A stretch of 64,000 bases of DNA from an uncultured Oxalobacteraceae bacterium (GTDB lineage Bacteria; Pseudomonadota; Gammaproteobacteria; Burkholderiales; Burkholderiaceae), in assembly GCA_946480015.1 (NCBI GenBank), contig CAMLIL010000007.1:31295-95294 (forward strand). Direction: 5' to 3'. Under the pieces are notes generated by a model. The model was given only the letters and a program-made list of their open reading frames with translations, ran no database searches and was not told where the DNA came from. Position numbers and translations under genes: made by a program. Each line of letters opens with the position of its first letter. The stretch's first letter is position 1. This document shows positions 7,937 to 17,366 of this stretch, in pieces.

Positions 7937-8775
7937 GCGCGCTGAGCATTGAAGCGGTGGTCGCCCATCTCCAGGACTTGCCCTCGCTGCCGGTCGTGGT
8001 GATGGAGCTGCTGAGCAGCATCGACGAGGAAGATGTCGATATTTCGGTGCTGGCCAAGAAAGTCTCGCATGACCAGGCGCTGACAGCAAAAACCCTGCGG
8101 CTGGCCAATTCCTCGCTGTACGGCCTGCAGATCAAGGTCACCACCATCCAGCAGGCGATTACCTTCCTGGGCTTCCAGAGCACGCGCAACCTGATCACGG
8201 CAGCGGCCGTCACCGGTTGCTTTGTCGAACGCGACGGAGCCGATTTCGACCACAAGAGTTTCTGGCGCCATTCGATCGCCAGCGCTGCCTGCGCCAAGGT
8301 ATTGGCGCGGCGCCTGCGCTTCAACCAGGATTACGCCTTCACCGGCGGGCTGCTGCACGACATCGGCCGCCTGGTGCTGGTGACGGGTTTTCCGCAGGAA
8401 TACGGCAACGCCATGGCTTACCGCCGCGCCAACGATTGCTACGTGCTGGAAGCGGAAACCGCGGTGCTGGGCCTGGACCACGTCGCGGCCGGCCTGGCAT
8501 TGGCTGAGCATTGGAAATTTTCGGATACCATGAAATTGGCCCTCGCCCACCATCACACACCGGATGCGGCAGGCGCCGGCTTGCTGGCCACGATCGTGCA
8601 CGTGGCCGATGCAATCGCTCACGCGCTCGACGTGGCGCGCGATGCGGACGAACTGGTGCCCGCAGTGTCGTCGGCCGCGTGGACCGCACTGGGGCTCAAT
8701 GAAGAAGCGTACCTGCATGTTTTCCGCGAAACCGAACTGCATTTCGACGAAATCGCCATGGTACTGATGGGCTGA
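7933..8775 (+). CDS. HDOD domain protein
   Basis: This is a 280-residue protein filled by one HDOD domain (about residues 12-215), a metal-dependent phosphohydrolase-like fold that usually lacks catalysis and serves in signalling. Evidence includes LPSLPVVVMELLSSI, VSHDQALTAKTLRLANSS, ITFLGFQSTRNLI, FWRHSIASAACAKVLARR and GGLLHDIGRLVL. The HD dyad in LLHDIG is kept. It is translated from the 4-bp ATGA overlap with the preceding gene. HDOD proteins are often linked to second-messenger or stress responses in beta- and gammaproteobacteria, but the pathway here is not shown by the sequence. Confidence 0.92.
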   Translation: MSALSIEAVVAHLQDLPSLPVVVMELLSSIDEEDVDISVLAKKVSHDQALTAKTLRLANSSLYGLQIKVTTIQQAITFLGFQSTRNLITAAAVTGCFVERDGADFDHKSFWRHSIASAACAKVLARRLRFNQDYAFTGGLLHDIGRLVLVTGFPQEYGNAMAYRRANDCYVLEAETAVLGLDHVAAGLALAEHWKFSDTMKLALAHHHTPDAAGAGLLATIVHVADAIAHALDVARDADELVPAVSSAAWTALGLNEEAYLHVFRETELHFDEIAMVLMG

Positions 8776-8820
8776 CGCCCGCTTTCGCAGCGAGACGCAA
8801 AAGCGGGGTGTTACTGCCCC

Positions 8821-8858
8821 GCCGCGGGCACGACGGCGCAAGCCGCCATGCCCGTGGC
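8821..8858. terminator. Imperfect hairpin between convergent genes
   Basis: Arms of 17 bases at 8821-8837 and 8842-8858 pair at about 14 positions (including the GGGCA/TGCCC core) around a GCAA loop. It lies between the HDOD gene (+) and the helix-turn-helix gene (-), whose stop codon begins two bases beyond. A second weaker repeat, CCCGCTTT/AAAGCGGG, is at 8778-8807. Neither has a long T tract, so a bidirectional terminator is plausible but not certain. Confidence 0.45.
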
Positions 8859-8859
8859 T

Positions 8860-9219
8860 TTAGTGCGCATAATTGCCGTTGCCGCCGCTGTTGCCGCCGC
8901 TCGATGCCGGTGCCTCGGCACTTTTATCTTCGGTGGCCTTTGGCCGGCCCTGAGCGTCCGACAGGCGATACTTGGTGCGGCGGTCGCCCATCAGGTCGCG
9001 CAGGTCGCGGATGCTCATGCCGGTCACTTCGTGCATGCGGATCAGCAGCGAGGCGCCGACCGGCAGGCGGTGGTGGCGGATCTTGCTGATGACCGGCGGT
9101 GCGACCTCGAGCATGCGCGACAGCGCCGCATCGTTTTTCAGCTGCATCTTGCCCAGCAGAATGTCCAGCAGGTGGTTGGGGTTATAACTTTCCTGTGATG
9201 CCAGAGCATGGTGTGCCAT
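8860..9219 (-). CDS. Small helix-turn-helix (lambda-repressor-like) protein
   Basis: This is a 119-residue protein. Residues of about 14-75 read as a Cro/CI-type fold: LLDILLGKMQLKNDAALSRM, then LEVAPPVISKIRHHRLPVGA and LIRMHEVTGMSIRDLRDL. A polar tail of about 40 residues ends in a Gly/Ser/Asn-rich stretch (SSGGNSGGNGNYAH). The start is ATG at 9219 with GAGGT six bases upstream; an upstream in-frame start at 9279 lacks support. It is single-copy, convergent with the HDOD gene, and has a long non-coding region upstream. DNA-binding is inferred from the fold; targets are unknown. Confidence 0.75.
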   Translation of the reverse strand: MAHHALASQESYNPNHLLDILLGKMQLKNDAALSRMLEVAPPVISKIRHHRLPVGASLLIRMHEVTGMSIRDLRDLMGDRRTKYRLSDAQGRPKATEDKSAEAPASSGGNSGGNGNYAH

Positions 9220-9817
9220 GATGTACCTCGTCTCGTGTGTGGTTGAAATAATGCCGTTACGAACTTTGTTAAAGACCATATTTCGTCATTAGAAGTTCCC
9301 GGAAAAATACGCCCCTTGAGCATGATTGCCAGAACAAGCCTGATAACTGCCTCGGCACGCCTCCGGGATCGTATGCGCTCTGCGCTACCCGCTTCCTGAC
9401 GCACTCGAATCCCGACCAATTATTAGACTCATATGCCTTTAGTACAACTGAAGCTGGCGCCCGAGTCCTTGTTCGAAATCAAGCTATCGCTAGGAAAGCT
9501 TGTCACATCGTCATTTCAACACATGAGGAATATTTGTGGCGCACGCAAGAGTTTTCGTTGTTTAACTTTGTGAATTGGAAGCTCACGGAACTCCTTGATT
9601 CGCAACGAACTACTACTTGGCGCACGATGTAATGAAATGTGAACATTTCCATTCGGAATGTTTCCATCCCGTCAGCGCGGAAAACATTAAATTAATGCCG
9701 TTCCACAAAGATTACAAGGGTGGATTTCATCGGCTTGGCAATATGCGCGGCGCTGGGCGATTTACGGTAAACTGGCGGCCCGCCTGGTCAACTTAACAGC
9801 ATTCAAGCAACCATTCC
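9220..9817. other. Non-coding interval upstream of miaB
   Basis: About 600 bp between two divergent genes contain no convincing coding frame and are markedly AT-richer than the rest. The promoters of the helix-turn-helix gene and of miaB should lie here. A cluster of three palindromes occupies 9634-9697. The 9-mer TGGCGCACG occurs twice, at 9537-9545 and 9618-9626. No tRNA, small protein gene or terminator could be supported. Confidence 0.6.
9634..9697. repeat. Cluster of three short palindromes upstream of miaB
   Basis: Three adjacent inverted repeats occur: GAAATG-TGAA-CATTTC (9634-9649), CATTC-G-GAATG (9650-9660) and CATTAA-A-TTAATG (9685-9697). TTTCCAT is also repeated at 9646 and 9661. 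Such clustering in an AT-rich promoter region looks like operator sites, but no regulator can be named. Confidence 0.45.
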
Positions 9818-11173
9818 ATGCAGAAAAAAGTATTCATCAAAACCTTCGGTTGCCAGATGAACGAGTACGATTCCGACAAGATGGCCGACGTGCTCGGCGC
9901 TTCCGACGGACTGGTGCGTACCGACACGCCTGACGATGCCGATGTGATTCTGCTCAACACCTGCTCGGTGCGCGAAAAGGCCCAGGAAAAAGTGTTTTCC
10001 GACCTGGGACGCCTGCGCGAACTGAAACTGGCCAAGCCCGATCTGCTGATCGGCGTGGGCGGCTGCGTGGCCTCGCAGGAAGGCGCGGCGATCGTCAAGC
10101 GCGCGCCGTATGTCGACATGGTCTTCGGCCCGCAAACCCTGCACCGCCTGCCGGCGCTGGTGCGCGCACGGCGCAGCAGCGGCCAGGCCCAGGTCGACAT
10201 CAGCTTTCCCGAGATCGAAAAGTTCGATCACCTGCCGCCGGCCCGGGTCGAGGGTGCCACCGCCTACGTCTCGATCATGGAAGGCTGCAGCAAGTACTGC
10301 AGCTACTGCGTGGTGCCGTACACCCGCGGCGAGGAAGTCTCGCGCCGCTTCGACGACGTGCTGACCGAAGTGGCCGGACTGGCCGCCCAGGGCGTCAAGG
10401 AAATCAGCCTGCTGGGCCAGAACGTGAACGCCTTCCGCGGCCAGATGGAGGGCGGCGACATTGCCGACTTCGCCCTGCTGCTCGAGTACGTGGCCGCCAT
10501 ACCCGGCATCGAACGGATCCGCTTCGTGACCAGCCACCCGAAGGAATTCACCCAGCGCCTGATCGACGCCTACGCGCGCATTCCGCAGCTGGTCGATCAC
10601 CTCTACCTGCCGGTCCAGCACGGGGCCGACAAGGTGCTCGGCGCCATGAAGCGCGGCTACACCGCGCTCGAATACAAATCGATCGTGCGGCGCATCCGCG
10701 CGGTGCGTCCGAACATCACCATTTCGTCCGACTTCATCGTCGGCTTCCCGGGCGAGACCGAGGCCGACTTCGAAGCCATGATGAAGCTGGTCGACGACGT
10801 CGATTTCGACAACAGCTACAGCTTCATCTTCAGCAAGCGCCCCGGCACCCCGGCCGCCAGCCTGGAAGACGACACCCCGCACGAGGTCAAGCTGGCGCGC
10901 CTGCAGCGCCTGCAGGCCAGGATCGACGCCAACACGCGCCGCCACAGCGCCGCCATGGTCGGCACGGTGCAGCGCATCCTGGTCGAAGGCCCGTCCAAGA
11001 AGGACCCGGGCGAACTGCAGGGCCGCACCGAAAACAACCGGGTGGTCAATTTCAGCGCCGCCGACGCCGGCCTGACCGGCCAGCTGGCCGACGTGCGCAT
11101 CACCGAAAGCCTCAACTACACCCTGCGCGGCGAACTGCTCGCCGCCGCCGTCACCTCCCGCGTGAGCCATTGA
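9818..11173 (+). CDS. miaB: tRNA-2-methylthio-N6-dimethylallyladenosine synthase MiaB
   Basis: MiaB is a radical-SAM methylthiotransferase that adds a methylthio group to i6A37 of tRNAs reading UNN codons. The 451-residue protein has all expected parts: the amino-terminal UPF0004 cluster with Cys12, Cys49 (NTCSVRE) and Cys83 (GGCVA); the radical-SAM cluster Cys157-Cys161-Cys164 (GCSKYCSYC); and a carboxy-terminal TRAM domain of about 65 residues. The ATG at 9818 gives [20 protein letters not shown], the standard start. Its TGA stop overlaps the TTG start of phoH. It opens the miaB-phoH-ybeY unit. Confidence 0.98.
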   Translation: MQKKVFIKTFGCQMNEYDSDKMADVLGASDGLVRTDTPDDADVILLNTCSVREKAQEKVFSDLGRLRELKLAKPDLLIGVGGCVASQEGAAIVKRAPYVDMVFGPQTLHRLPALVRARRSSGQAQVDISFPEIEKFDHLPPARVEGATAYVSIMEGCSKYCSYCVVPYTRGEEVSRRFDDVLTEVAGLAAQGVKEISLLGQNVNAFRGQMEGGDIADFALLLEYVAAIPGIERIRFVTSHPKEFTQRLIDAYARIPQLVDHLYLPVQHGADKVLGAMKRGYTALEYKSIVRRIRAVRPNITISSDFIVGFPGETEADFEAMMKLVDDVDFDNSYSFIFSKRPGTPAASLEDDTPHEVKLARLQRLQARIDANTRRHSAAMVGTVQRILVEGPSKKDPGELQGRTENNRVVNFSAADAGLTGQLADVRITESLNYTLRGELLAAAVTSRVSH

Positions 11174-12213
11174 AAACCAAGACGCCCATCCAGCCCGAAT
11201 ACTTCATTCCCGAGCCGCTCGATAACAACCGGCTGGCCCACCTGTGCGGCCCGCTCGACGAAAATCTGCGCCAGATTTCGGCCGCGCTGGACGTCACCAT
11301 CTTCCGGCGCGGCGAAAAATTCATTGTCAGCGGCCACAACGCCGCCCAGGCGGTGCAGATCCTGGAACGCTTCTACGCGGTGGCCAACAAGATCGTACCG
11401 ATCGAGGAAGTGCAGCTGGCCCTGGTCGAACAGCGCTCCGGCCTGCGCCCCCAGCATGCCGACAGCACCCCGGTCGAAGCGCTGCCCGAGATCGAGATCA
11501 ACAGCCCGGCGCTCAAGACCCGCCGCCACGACCTGCGCGGCCGCACGCCGCACCAGATCCAGTACCTGCGCGCGATCCTCGAACACGACATCAGCTTCGG
11601 CATCGGCCCGGCCGGCACCGGCAAGACCTATCTCGCCGTCGCCTGCGCCGTCGACGCCCTCGAACGCGACGCCGTCAAGCGCATCATCCTGACGCGTCCG
11701 GCCGTGGAAGCGGGCGAACGCCTGGGCTTCCTCCCGGGCGACTTCGCGCAGAAGGTCGACCCGTATCTGCGCCCGCTGTACGACGCGCTGTACGACCTGC
11801 TCGGCTTCGACCGCACCCAGAAGATGTTCGAGAAACAGGTGATCGAGATCGCCCCGCTGGCCTATATGCGCGGGCGCACGCTCAACCACGCCTTCGTGAT
11901 CCTGGACGAAGCCCAGAACACCACGGTCGAGCAGATGAAGATGTTCCTGACCCGGATCGGCTTCGGCAGCAAGGCCGTGGTCACCGGCGACGTGACGCAG
12001 GTCGACCTGCACAAGACCCAGAAGAGCGGCCTGGTCGACGCGGTCCACGTGCTCAAGGACGTGCGCGGCATCGCCTTCACCCACTTCTCCAGCGCCGACG
12101 TGGTGCGCCATCCGCTGGTGGCGCGCATCGTCGACGCGTACGAAACCGCGGCCGAGCTGGACCTGGTCGCGCTCCCGAAACCCGTGGCCGCCAAAAATGT
12201 CCGAAAAAAATAA
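11170..12213 (+). CDS. ybeZ: PhoH-family ATPase (YbeZ)
   Basis: This is a 347-residue cytosolic P-loop protein of the PhoH/YbeZ family, which partners YbeY in RNA and ribosome handling. Walker A is GPAGTGKT (146-153) and the Walker B segment is [12 protein letters not shown]. The start is TTG (11170-11172) overlapping the miaB TGA, so translation is probably coupled; [20 protein letters not shown] follows, and no ATG occurs nearby. The carboxy end overlaps ybeY by 17 bp. A KH-like region lies before the ATPase (about residues 30-90). The helicase-like activity is family knowledge. Confidence 0.95.
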   Translation: MKTKTPIQPEYFIPEPLDNNRLAHLCGPLDENLRQISAALDVTIFRRGEKFIVSGHNAAQAVQILERFYAVANKIVPIEEVQLALVEQRSGLRPQHADSTPVEALPEIEINSPALKTRRHDLRGRTPHQIQYLRAILEHDISFGIGPAGTGKTYLAVACAVDALERDAVKRIILTRPAVEAGERLGFLPGDFAQKVDPYLRPLYDALYDLLGFDRTQKMFEKQVIEIAPLAYMRGRTLNHAFVILDEAQNTTVEQMKMFLTRIGFGSKAVVTGDVTQVDLHKTQKSGLVDAVHVLKDVRGIAFTHFSSADVVRHPLVARIVDAYETAAELDLVALPKPVAAKNVRKK

Positions 12214-12658
12214 GCTCTCGCTGTCTGTCCAGTACCCCGACGCCCGCCTGCAGGACAGCCTCACCCGCGCCCTGCTGCGGCGCTGGGTCCAGGCCGCGCT
12301 GCTCGGCCCGGCCGAACTGACGATCCGCTTTGTCGACGCGGTCGAAGGGCGCAATCTGAACCGCGACTACCGCGCCAAGGATTACGCCACCAACGTGCTG
12401 ACCTTCGCCTACAACGAAGGCGACGAGATCGCCGACGACGAACCGACCCGCGCCGACATCATCCTGTGCACCGACGTGCTCGAACGCGAAGCGCAGGAAC
12501 AGAACAAGACGCTGGAAGAACACGCCGCCCACCTGGTGGTGCACGGCGTACTGCACGCGCAGGGCTACGACCACCACGATGACGGCGAAGCCGAAGAGAT
12601 GGAGCAGCTCGAACGCGACATCCTCGAAGCGCTCGGCTATCCCGATCCCTACGCCTGA
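12197..12658 (+). CDS. ybeY: Endoribonuclease YbeY, rRNA maturation factor
   Basis: YbeY is a zinc-dependent single-strand endoribonuclease acting in 16S rRNA 3'-end maturation and ribosome quality control. This 153-residue copy carries the zinc motif HGVLHAQGYDH (His-x3-His-x5-His) near residue 115, preceded by DYATNVLTFAY, the family signature. It overlaps the end of phoH by 17 bp. Its 3' end overlaps the convergent acyltransferase gene by 10 bp, so no terminator space exists between them. In E. coli corC and lnt follow directly; here they come only after an inverted gene. Confidence 0.97.
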   Translation: MSEKNKLSLSVQYPDARLQDSLTRALLRRWVQAALLGPAELTIRFVDAVEGRNLNRDYRAKDYATNVLTFAYNEGDEIADDEPTRADIILCTDVLEREAQEQNKTLEEHAAHLVVHGVLHAQGYDHHDDGEAEEMEQLERDILEALGYPDPYA

Positions 12659-13704
12659 GCAGGAGCGAACGCGCGCCTGGCCAGGCGGTACAGGCACCAT
12701 CCGGCCACGTACACTGCCAGCGTGGCCAGCGCAAACCACAGCAGCGCGCCAGGGCCGGGCTGCTGCTTGAGCGGCTGCCAGCGCGCCCCCAGTGCGACGA
12801 TGAACATCATCACCGGAAAATGGCCGAAAAAAACGGCCGTGGAAAACGATGGCGCCAGTCCGCCCACATCACTCCTGAACGCCTGCAGCAGCCAGCCGAA
12901 GCCCAGTGCGAAACTGGCGTCCTTCACAAAGCTGAAGCCCAGGCCCGCCGGACCGTTGAGAATTTCGGCCTGCGATTCCAGATAGCGCGACAGCACCAGC
13001 GCGAGCGCGAACACCGGCAGCGCCAGGCAGCGCGGCGGTGCCGCAAGGCGCGGCTGGGCGGCCGCCACGCCCAGCAGCCAGATCAGCCCCCAGTTGACGA
13101 ATTCGGACGGGAAGCCAAGCAGCACGGCAAGCACCAGCGCGCCCAGCAGCAGCCAGCCCACCCTGCGGCGCCGCCGCAACAGGGCCGCCAGCAACAGAAA
13201 CAGACAGCTGTACCACCACTCGAAGGCCAGCACCCACAGCACACCGTTGCTGCCGAAGGTTGGCACCACGAAGGGTTGCGCCAGCAACAGTTGGCCCAGC
13301 AGGGTCGCGCCGTCCATGCTGAGCACGCTGAAGTCGGGAAAGGCGGTGTACAGGCCGCTCTGATTGAGCAGTCCGGCGCCGGCGCCGTCGAGCACCAGGC
13401 CGACCACCAGCACCGGCAACAGCACCGCGTAGGTGCCGGCCGCTTTCAGCAGGAACAGGCCGCGGTACTCCGGCACCCGCTGCACGCTGGTGGCCAGCAT
13501 ATAGCCCTGCACGACGAAATACACGCCGAAGGCCTGGTGGCCCAATCCACTGAGAAAGTAAAAGAGATCGATCCACACCGTTCCGGCTGCCACATTGGCA
13601 TAGTTGGTCAGGATCAGGTAGCGCACGTGATAGGCGACCAGCAGAAGGCTGGCGCAGGCCATGGCCAGCGTGGCCGGGCCTTGATCATTCGAAGGTTTTT
13701 TCAT
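12649..13704 (-). CDS. Membrane acyltransferase-3-like protein
   Basis: This multi-pass membrane protein of about 351 residues has roughly ten hydrophobic segments. It resembles acyltransferase family 3 (OafA/OpgC type): MACASLLLVAYHVRYLIL near the start has the conserved His after the first helix, and the next part is DLFYFLSGLGHQAFGVYFVV, like the family's FF.lSG motif. Such enzymes acylate surface sugars. The start is uncertain: ATG at 13704 (MKKPSNDQ) or GTG at 13746, neither with a good ribosome site. It is antisense-oriented inside the ybeY-corC interval and convergent with ybeY (10-bp overlap). The substrate is unknown. Confidence 0.72.
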   Translation of the reverse strand: MKKPSNDQGPATLAMACASLLLVAYHVRYLILTNYANVAAGTVWIDLFYFLSGLGHQAFGVYFVVQGYMLATSVQRVPEYRGLFLLKAAGTYAVLLPVLVVGLVLDGAGAGLLNQSGLYTAFPDFSVLSMDGATLLGQLLLAQPFVVPTFGSNGVLWVLAFEWWYSCLFLLLAALLRRRRRVGWLLLGALVLAVLLGFPSEFVNWGLIWLLGVAAAQPRLAAPPRCLALPVFALALVLSRYLESQAEILNGPAGLGFSFVKDASFALGFGWLLQAFRSDVGGLAPSFSTAVFFGHFPVMMFIVALGARWQPLKQQPGPGALLWFALATLAVYVAGWCLYRLARRAFAPAQA

Positions 13705-13896
13705 GGGAGGGAATAGCGGCACGCCAAAAGATCGATTGTCCGGCACGTCCCGCGGCGCCCGCTAGATCGTCCGCAAACGCGCCAGCATGCCCAGCCCGCC
13801 AACGTGTTGCGAAACGGACATAAGATCGCCCAAAAAACAGGCAAATGCGCTTTTGGTGTATGCTACGGCACATCGCAACAACGGCTCACGCCAACT

Positions 13897-14775
13897 ATGC
13901 CAGAGCACCCTTATGACGTCCGCACGGACGCCAAACCCCACCGGTCACTGTTCGAACGCCTGACCGCACTGATTTCCCCCGAGCCCGAAAACCGCGCCGA
14001 GCTGCTAGAAGTGCTGCACGACGCCCAGGAACGCAACCTGATCGACGCCGACGCGCTGTCGATGATCGAAGGCGTGTTCCAGGTGTCGGACCTGTCCGCG
14101 CGCGACATCATGGTGCCGCGCTCGCAAATGGATGTCATCGACATCAGCAAACCCATTGAAGACTGGCTGCCCACCGTGCTGGAAACGGCGCACTCGCGCT
14201 TTCCCGCCGTCGAAGGCGAGCGCGACAAGGTAGTCGGCATCCTCCTGGCCAAAGACCTGCTGCGTTACTACGCCGAGGAATCGTTCGATGTGCGCGACAT
14301 GCTGCGCCCGGCGATTTTCATTCCGGAATCCAAACGCCTGAACGTGCTGCTGCGCGACTTTCGCGCCAACCACAATCACATGGCCATCGTGGTCGACGAA
14401 TACAGCGGCGTGGCCGGCCTGATCACCATCGAAGACGTGCTCGAACAGATCGTCGGCGACATCGAGGACGAATACGACTTCGACGAGGAAGAAGACAATA
14501 TCCTGTCGATCAAGGAAGGCCAGCTGGGCCCGCGCTGGCGCGTCAAGGCCCTGACCGAGATCGAGCAGTTCAACGAAGAAGTCGGCGCCGACCTGCCCGA
14601 GGACGACGTCGACACCATCGGCGGCCTGGCCGCCAGCCACCTGGGCCGCATGCCGCACAAGGGCGACGTGTTCGACCTCGGCAATCTGCGCTTCGAAGTG
14701 CTGCGCGCCGACGCCCGTCAAATCCACGTATTGCTCGTCGAGAAGCTGCCCCTGGCGGAAGACCAGCACGACTGA
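13897..14775 (+). CDS. corC: CorC/YbeX-type CBS-domain protein
   Basis: This is a 292-residue soluble protein with a CBS-domain pair (about residues 65-190; DIMVPRSQMDVIDI, FPAVEGERDKVVGILLAKDL, MAIVVDEYSGVAGLITIEDV) and a carboxy-terminal CorC/HlyC domain (about 205-285; DTIGGLAASHLGRMPHKGD). It lacks the DUF21 membrane domain, as in E. coli YbeX, which is linked to Mg/Co efflux and ribosome function. The ATG at 13897 gives MPEHPYDVR; an upstream in-frame extension lacks support. The stop overlaps the lnt start by one base. Because the preceding gene is inverted, corC-lnt must have its own promoter in about 13705-13896. Confidence 0.93.
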   Translation: MPEHPYDVRTDAKPHRSLFERLTALISPEPENRAELLEVLHDAQERNLIDADALSMIEGVFQVSDLSARDIMVPRSQMDVIDISKPIEDWLPTVLETAHSRFPAVEGERDKVVGILLAKDLLRYYAEESFDVRDMLRPAIFIPESKRLNVLLRDFRANHNHMAIVVDEYSGVAGLITIEDVLEQIVGDIEDEYDFDEEEDNILSIKEGQLGPRWRVKALTEIEQFNEEVGADLPEDDVDTIGGLAASHLGRMPHKGDVFDLGNLRFEVLRADARQIHVLLVEKLPLAEDQHD

Positions 14776-16331
14776 TGCTGCGTCGCCGCGCCAACCGCGA
14801 TCAAGCCGCCGAACGCGCGCCGCGCGGCACCGCCCTCCCGGCCGTGTTCGCCGCGCTGGCCGGTTTCCTCAGCCTGTTCTCGTTTGAACCCTTCGGCTGG
14901 TGGCCGGTCCAATTCGCCGCGCTTGCCTTCCTGTTCTACCAGGTCGGCATGGACACGCGCGTGCGCCGCAGCAGCGTGATCGGCTGGGCCTTCGGCTTCG
15001 GCTGGTCGGTGGCCGGCATGCACTGGCTCTACATCTCCATGAACCGCTTCGGCGGCCTGTGGGCGCCGCTGGCGGCGCTGGCGATCTGCCTGCTGGCCAG
15101 CTACATGGGCCTGTTCGCCGCCTTCGCCACCGGCATGGCGACCTGGCTGCGGCGGCGCTGGTCGCTGCCGGTGCCGGCCTTCCTGCTGCTGGCCCTGCCG
15201 GTAGCCTGGGGCCTGTCCGAATGGATGCGCGGCTGGGTCTTCACCGGTTTTCCCTGGGCCTCGTCCGGCTACGCCCACAATGCCGCGCCGCTGGGCGGCT
15301 ACGCGGCGCTGGCGGGCGTGTACGGCATCGGCACCCTGGTCGCCCTGTGCGCCGGCTGCCTGGTCATGCTGACCCAGCGCGCGCGCCTGGCCGCGTTCGG
15401 CTTGCTGGCGGCCACCATCGGCATCGGGGCCGGCCTGCGGACGATCGAATGGACCCACCCGCACGGCAATCCGATCAGCGTGCGCCTGTTGCAGGGCAAT
15501 GTGCCGCAGGGTGAAAAGTTCAGCCCGGAACACCTGAGCGCCATCCTGACGCTCTACCGCGACATGATCACCGCCGCCCCGGCCGACCTGATCGCCACGC
15601 CGGAAACCGCGATTCCCGTGTTCCCGGTCTACCTGCCGCCCGAATATTTCCAAAGCCTGGCCGACTATGCCGCCGCCACCAAGAGCCACATCCTCTACGG
15701 TGTGCCGCTGGGCACGCCCGAGAACGGCGCCAACAGCGTGGCCGGGGTCGGCCCGGTCAAGGGCGCCAGCTACCATTACGACAAGCACCATCTGGTGCCC
15801 TTCGGCGAATTCGTGCCGCTGGGCTTTCGCTGGTTCGTCGACCTGATGCGCATCCCGCTGGGCGACTTCCGCCGCGGCGACGCCGTGCAGGCGCCGTTCC
15901 CGGTCAAGGATCAGCTGGTCCTGCCCAACGTCTGCTACGAAGATGCTTTCGGGGAAGAAATCGCCGCCCAGCTACGCCACGGCGCCCGGCCGGCGACCCT
16001 GCTGCTGAACGCCTCCAACCTGGCCTGGTTCGGCGACTCGGTAGCCATCCCCCAGCACCTGCAGATTTCGCAGATGCGCGCGCTGGAAACCGGCCGTCCC
16101 ATGCTGCGCTCGACCAATACCGGCGCCACCGCCGTCATCGACGGCCGCGGCAGGGTGCAGGCCCAGCTCGCGCCCCACCAGCGCGGCACCCTGGCGGCCA
16201 CGGTCCAGGGCATGGCCGGCATGACCCCGTACATCCGCTTCGGCAACCTGCTGTTCCTGGCCGTGAGCGCGCTGGCGCTGGGCGGCGCCTGGCTGAGCGG
16301 GCGGCGCTTCGCTAAAACCGGCCAAAAATGA
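14775..16331 (+). CDS. lnt: Apolipoprotein N-acyltransferase Lnt
   Basis: Lnt adds the third acyl chain to the amino-terminal Cys of lipoproteins in the inner membrane. The 518-residue protein has about seven hydrophobic segments in the first 215 residues and a nitrilase-fold periplasmic domain. The catalytic triad is visible at Glu277 (TPETAIP), Lys337 (YDKHHLVPFGEFVP) and Cys387 (NVCYEDAFGE). A final membrane helix precedes the basic tail. The ATG at 14775 overlaps the corC TGA by one base. It pairs with corC as in enterobacteria. Confidence 0.97.
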   Translation: MLRRRANRDQAAERAPRGTALPAVFAALAGFLSLFSFEPFGWWPVQFAALAFLFYQVGMDTRVRRSSVIGWAFGFGWSVAGMHWLYISMNRFGGLWAPLAALAICLLASYMGLFAAFATGMATWLRRRWSLPVPAFLLLALPVAWGLSEWMRGWVFTGFPWASSGYAHNAAPLGGYAALAGVYGIGTLVALCAGCLVMLTQRARLAAFGLLAATIGIGAGLRTIEWTHPHGNPISVRLLQGNVPQGEKFSPEHLSAILTLYRDMITAAPADLIATPETAIPVFPVYLPPEYFQSLADYAAATKSHILYGVPLGTPENGANSVAGVGPVKGASYHYDKHHLVPFGEFVPLGFRWFVDLMRIPLGDFRRGDAVQAPFPVKDQLVLPNVCYEDAFGEEIAAQLRHGARPATLLLNASNLAWFGDSVAIPQHLQISQMRALETGRPMLRSTNTGATAVIDGRGRVQAQLAPHQRGTLAATVQGMAGMTPYIRFGNLLFLAVSALALGGAWLSGRRFAKTGQK

Positions 16332-16435
16332 CAATGTGCCGAGATACGTCCCAGAACCCCCGAAAAACCCGCTAAAATTGGCCGTTTTGGCAAACTCACA
16401 TCGTTTGCGCCCTCTGCCGCGCGACTTCACACAAG

Positions 16436-17353
16436 ATGCTCACATTCCAACAAATCATTCTGACCTTGCAAACCTACTGGGACAAGCAAGGCTGCGCCCT
16501 GCTCCAGCCCTACGACATGGAAGTCGGCGCGGGCACCTTTCACACCGGCACCTTCCTGCGCGCAATCGGACCCGAACCCTGGCGTGCCGCCTATGTGCAG
16601 CCATCGCGCCGGCCCAAGGATGGCCGTTACGGCGAAAATCCCAACCGCCTGCAGCACTATTATCAGTACCAGGTGGTGCTCAAGCCCGCGCCGGAAAACA
16701 TCCTCGACCTGTACCTGGGTTCGCTGGAAGCGCTGGGACTGAACCTGAAACAGAACGATGTGCGTTTCGTCGAAGACGACTGGGAAAGCCCGACCCTGGG
16801 CGCCTGGGGCCTGGGCTGGGAAGTCTGGCTGAACGGCATGGAAGTGACCCAGTTCACCTATTTCCAGCAAGTCGGCGGCCTCGACTGCAAACCGGTGCTG
16901 GGCGAAATCACCTACGGCATCGAGCGCCTGGCCATGTACCTGCAAGGCGTGGAAAACGTCTACGACCTGGTGTGGACCGAGTGGGAAGAGAACGGCACTA
17001 AAAAGACCCTCAGCTACGGCGACGTGTTCCATCAGAACGAAGTGGAGCAATCGACCTACAACTTCGAGCACGCCAATACCGAACTGCTGTTCGCCCAGTT
17101 CGCCAACCACGAAGCCGAAGCCAAGCGCCTGGTCGAACTGCAACTGACCCTGCCGGCCTACGAGCAGATCATGAAGGCCTCGCACAGCTTCAACATGCTC
17201 GACGCGCGCGGCGCCATCTCCGTGACCGAGCGCGCCGCCTACATCGGCCGCGTACGCACGCTCTCGCGCCTGGTGGCGCAAGCGTATTACGACTCGCGCG
17301 AGAAGCTGGGATTCCCGATGCTGCCGCCAACGGCCGCAGAACCAAAGAACTGA
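16436..17353 (+). CDS. glyQ: Glycyl-tRNA synthetase alpha subunit
   Basis: This is the catalytic alpha chain of the bacterial alpha2beta2 glycyl-tRNA synthetase. The 305-residue length and the start [20 protein letters not shown] are standard. The class II core motifs are clear in [40 protein letters not shown] and [16 protein letters not shown]. It is followed 13 bp later by glyS. The 104-bp interval before it contains TAAAAT at 16373-16378, a possible -10 element, without a convincing -35 hexamer. Confidence 0.98.
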   Translation: MLTFQQIILTLQTYWDKQGCALLQPYDMEVGAGTFHTGTFLRAIGPEPWRAAYVQPSRRPKDGRYGENPNRLQHYYQYQVVLKPAPENILDLYLGSLEALGLNLKQNDVRFVEDDWESPTLGAWGLGWEVWLNGMEVTQFTYFQQVGGLDCKPVLGEITYGIERLAMYLQGVENVYDLVWTEWEENGTKKTLSYGDVFHQNEVEQSTYNFEHANTELLFAQFANHEAEAKRLVELQLTLPAYEQIMKASHSFNMLDARGAISVTERAAYIGRVRTLSRLVAQAYYDSREKLGFPMLPPTAAEPKN

Positions 17354-17366
17354 TAAGAAGCGCACC

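Noticed and set aside
9405..9418. TCGAATCCCGACCA, resembling the T-arm and 3' end of a tRNA.
   Set aside because: No matching 5' T-stem, anticodon arm or acceptor partner could be found upstream.
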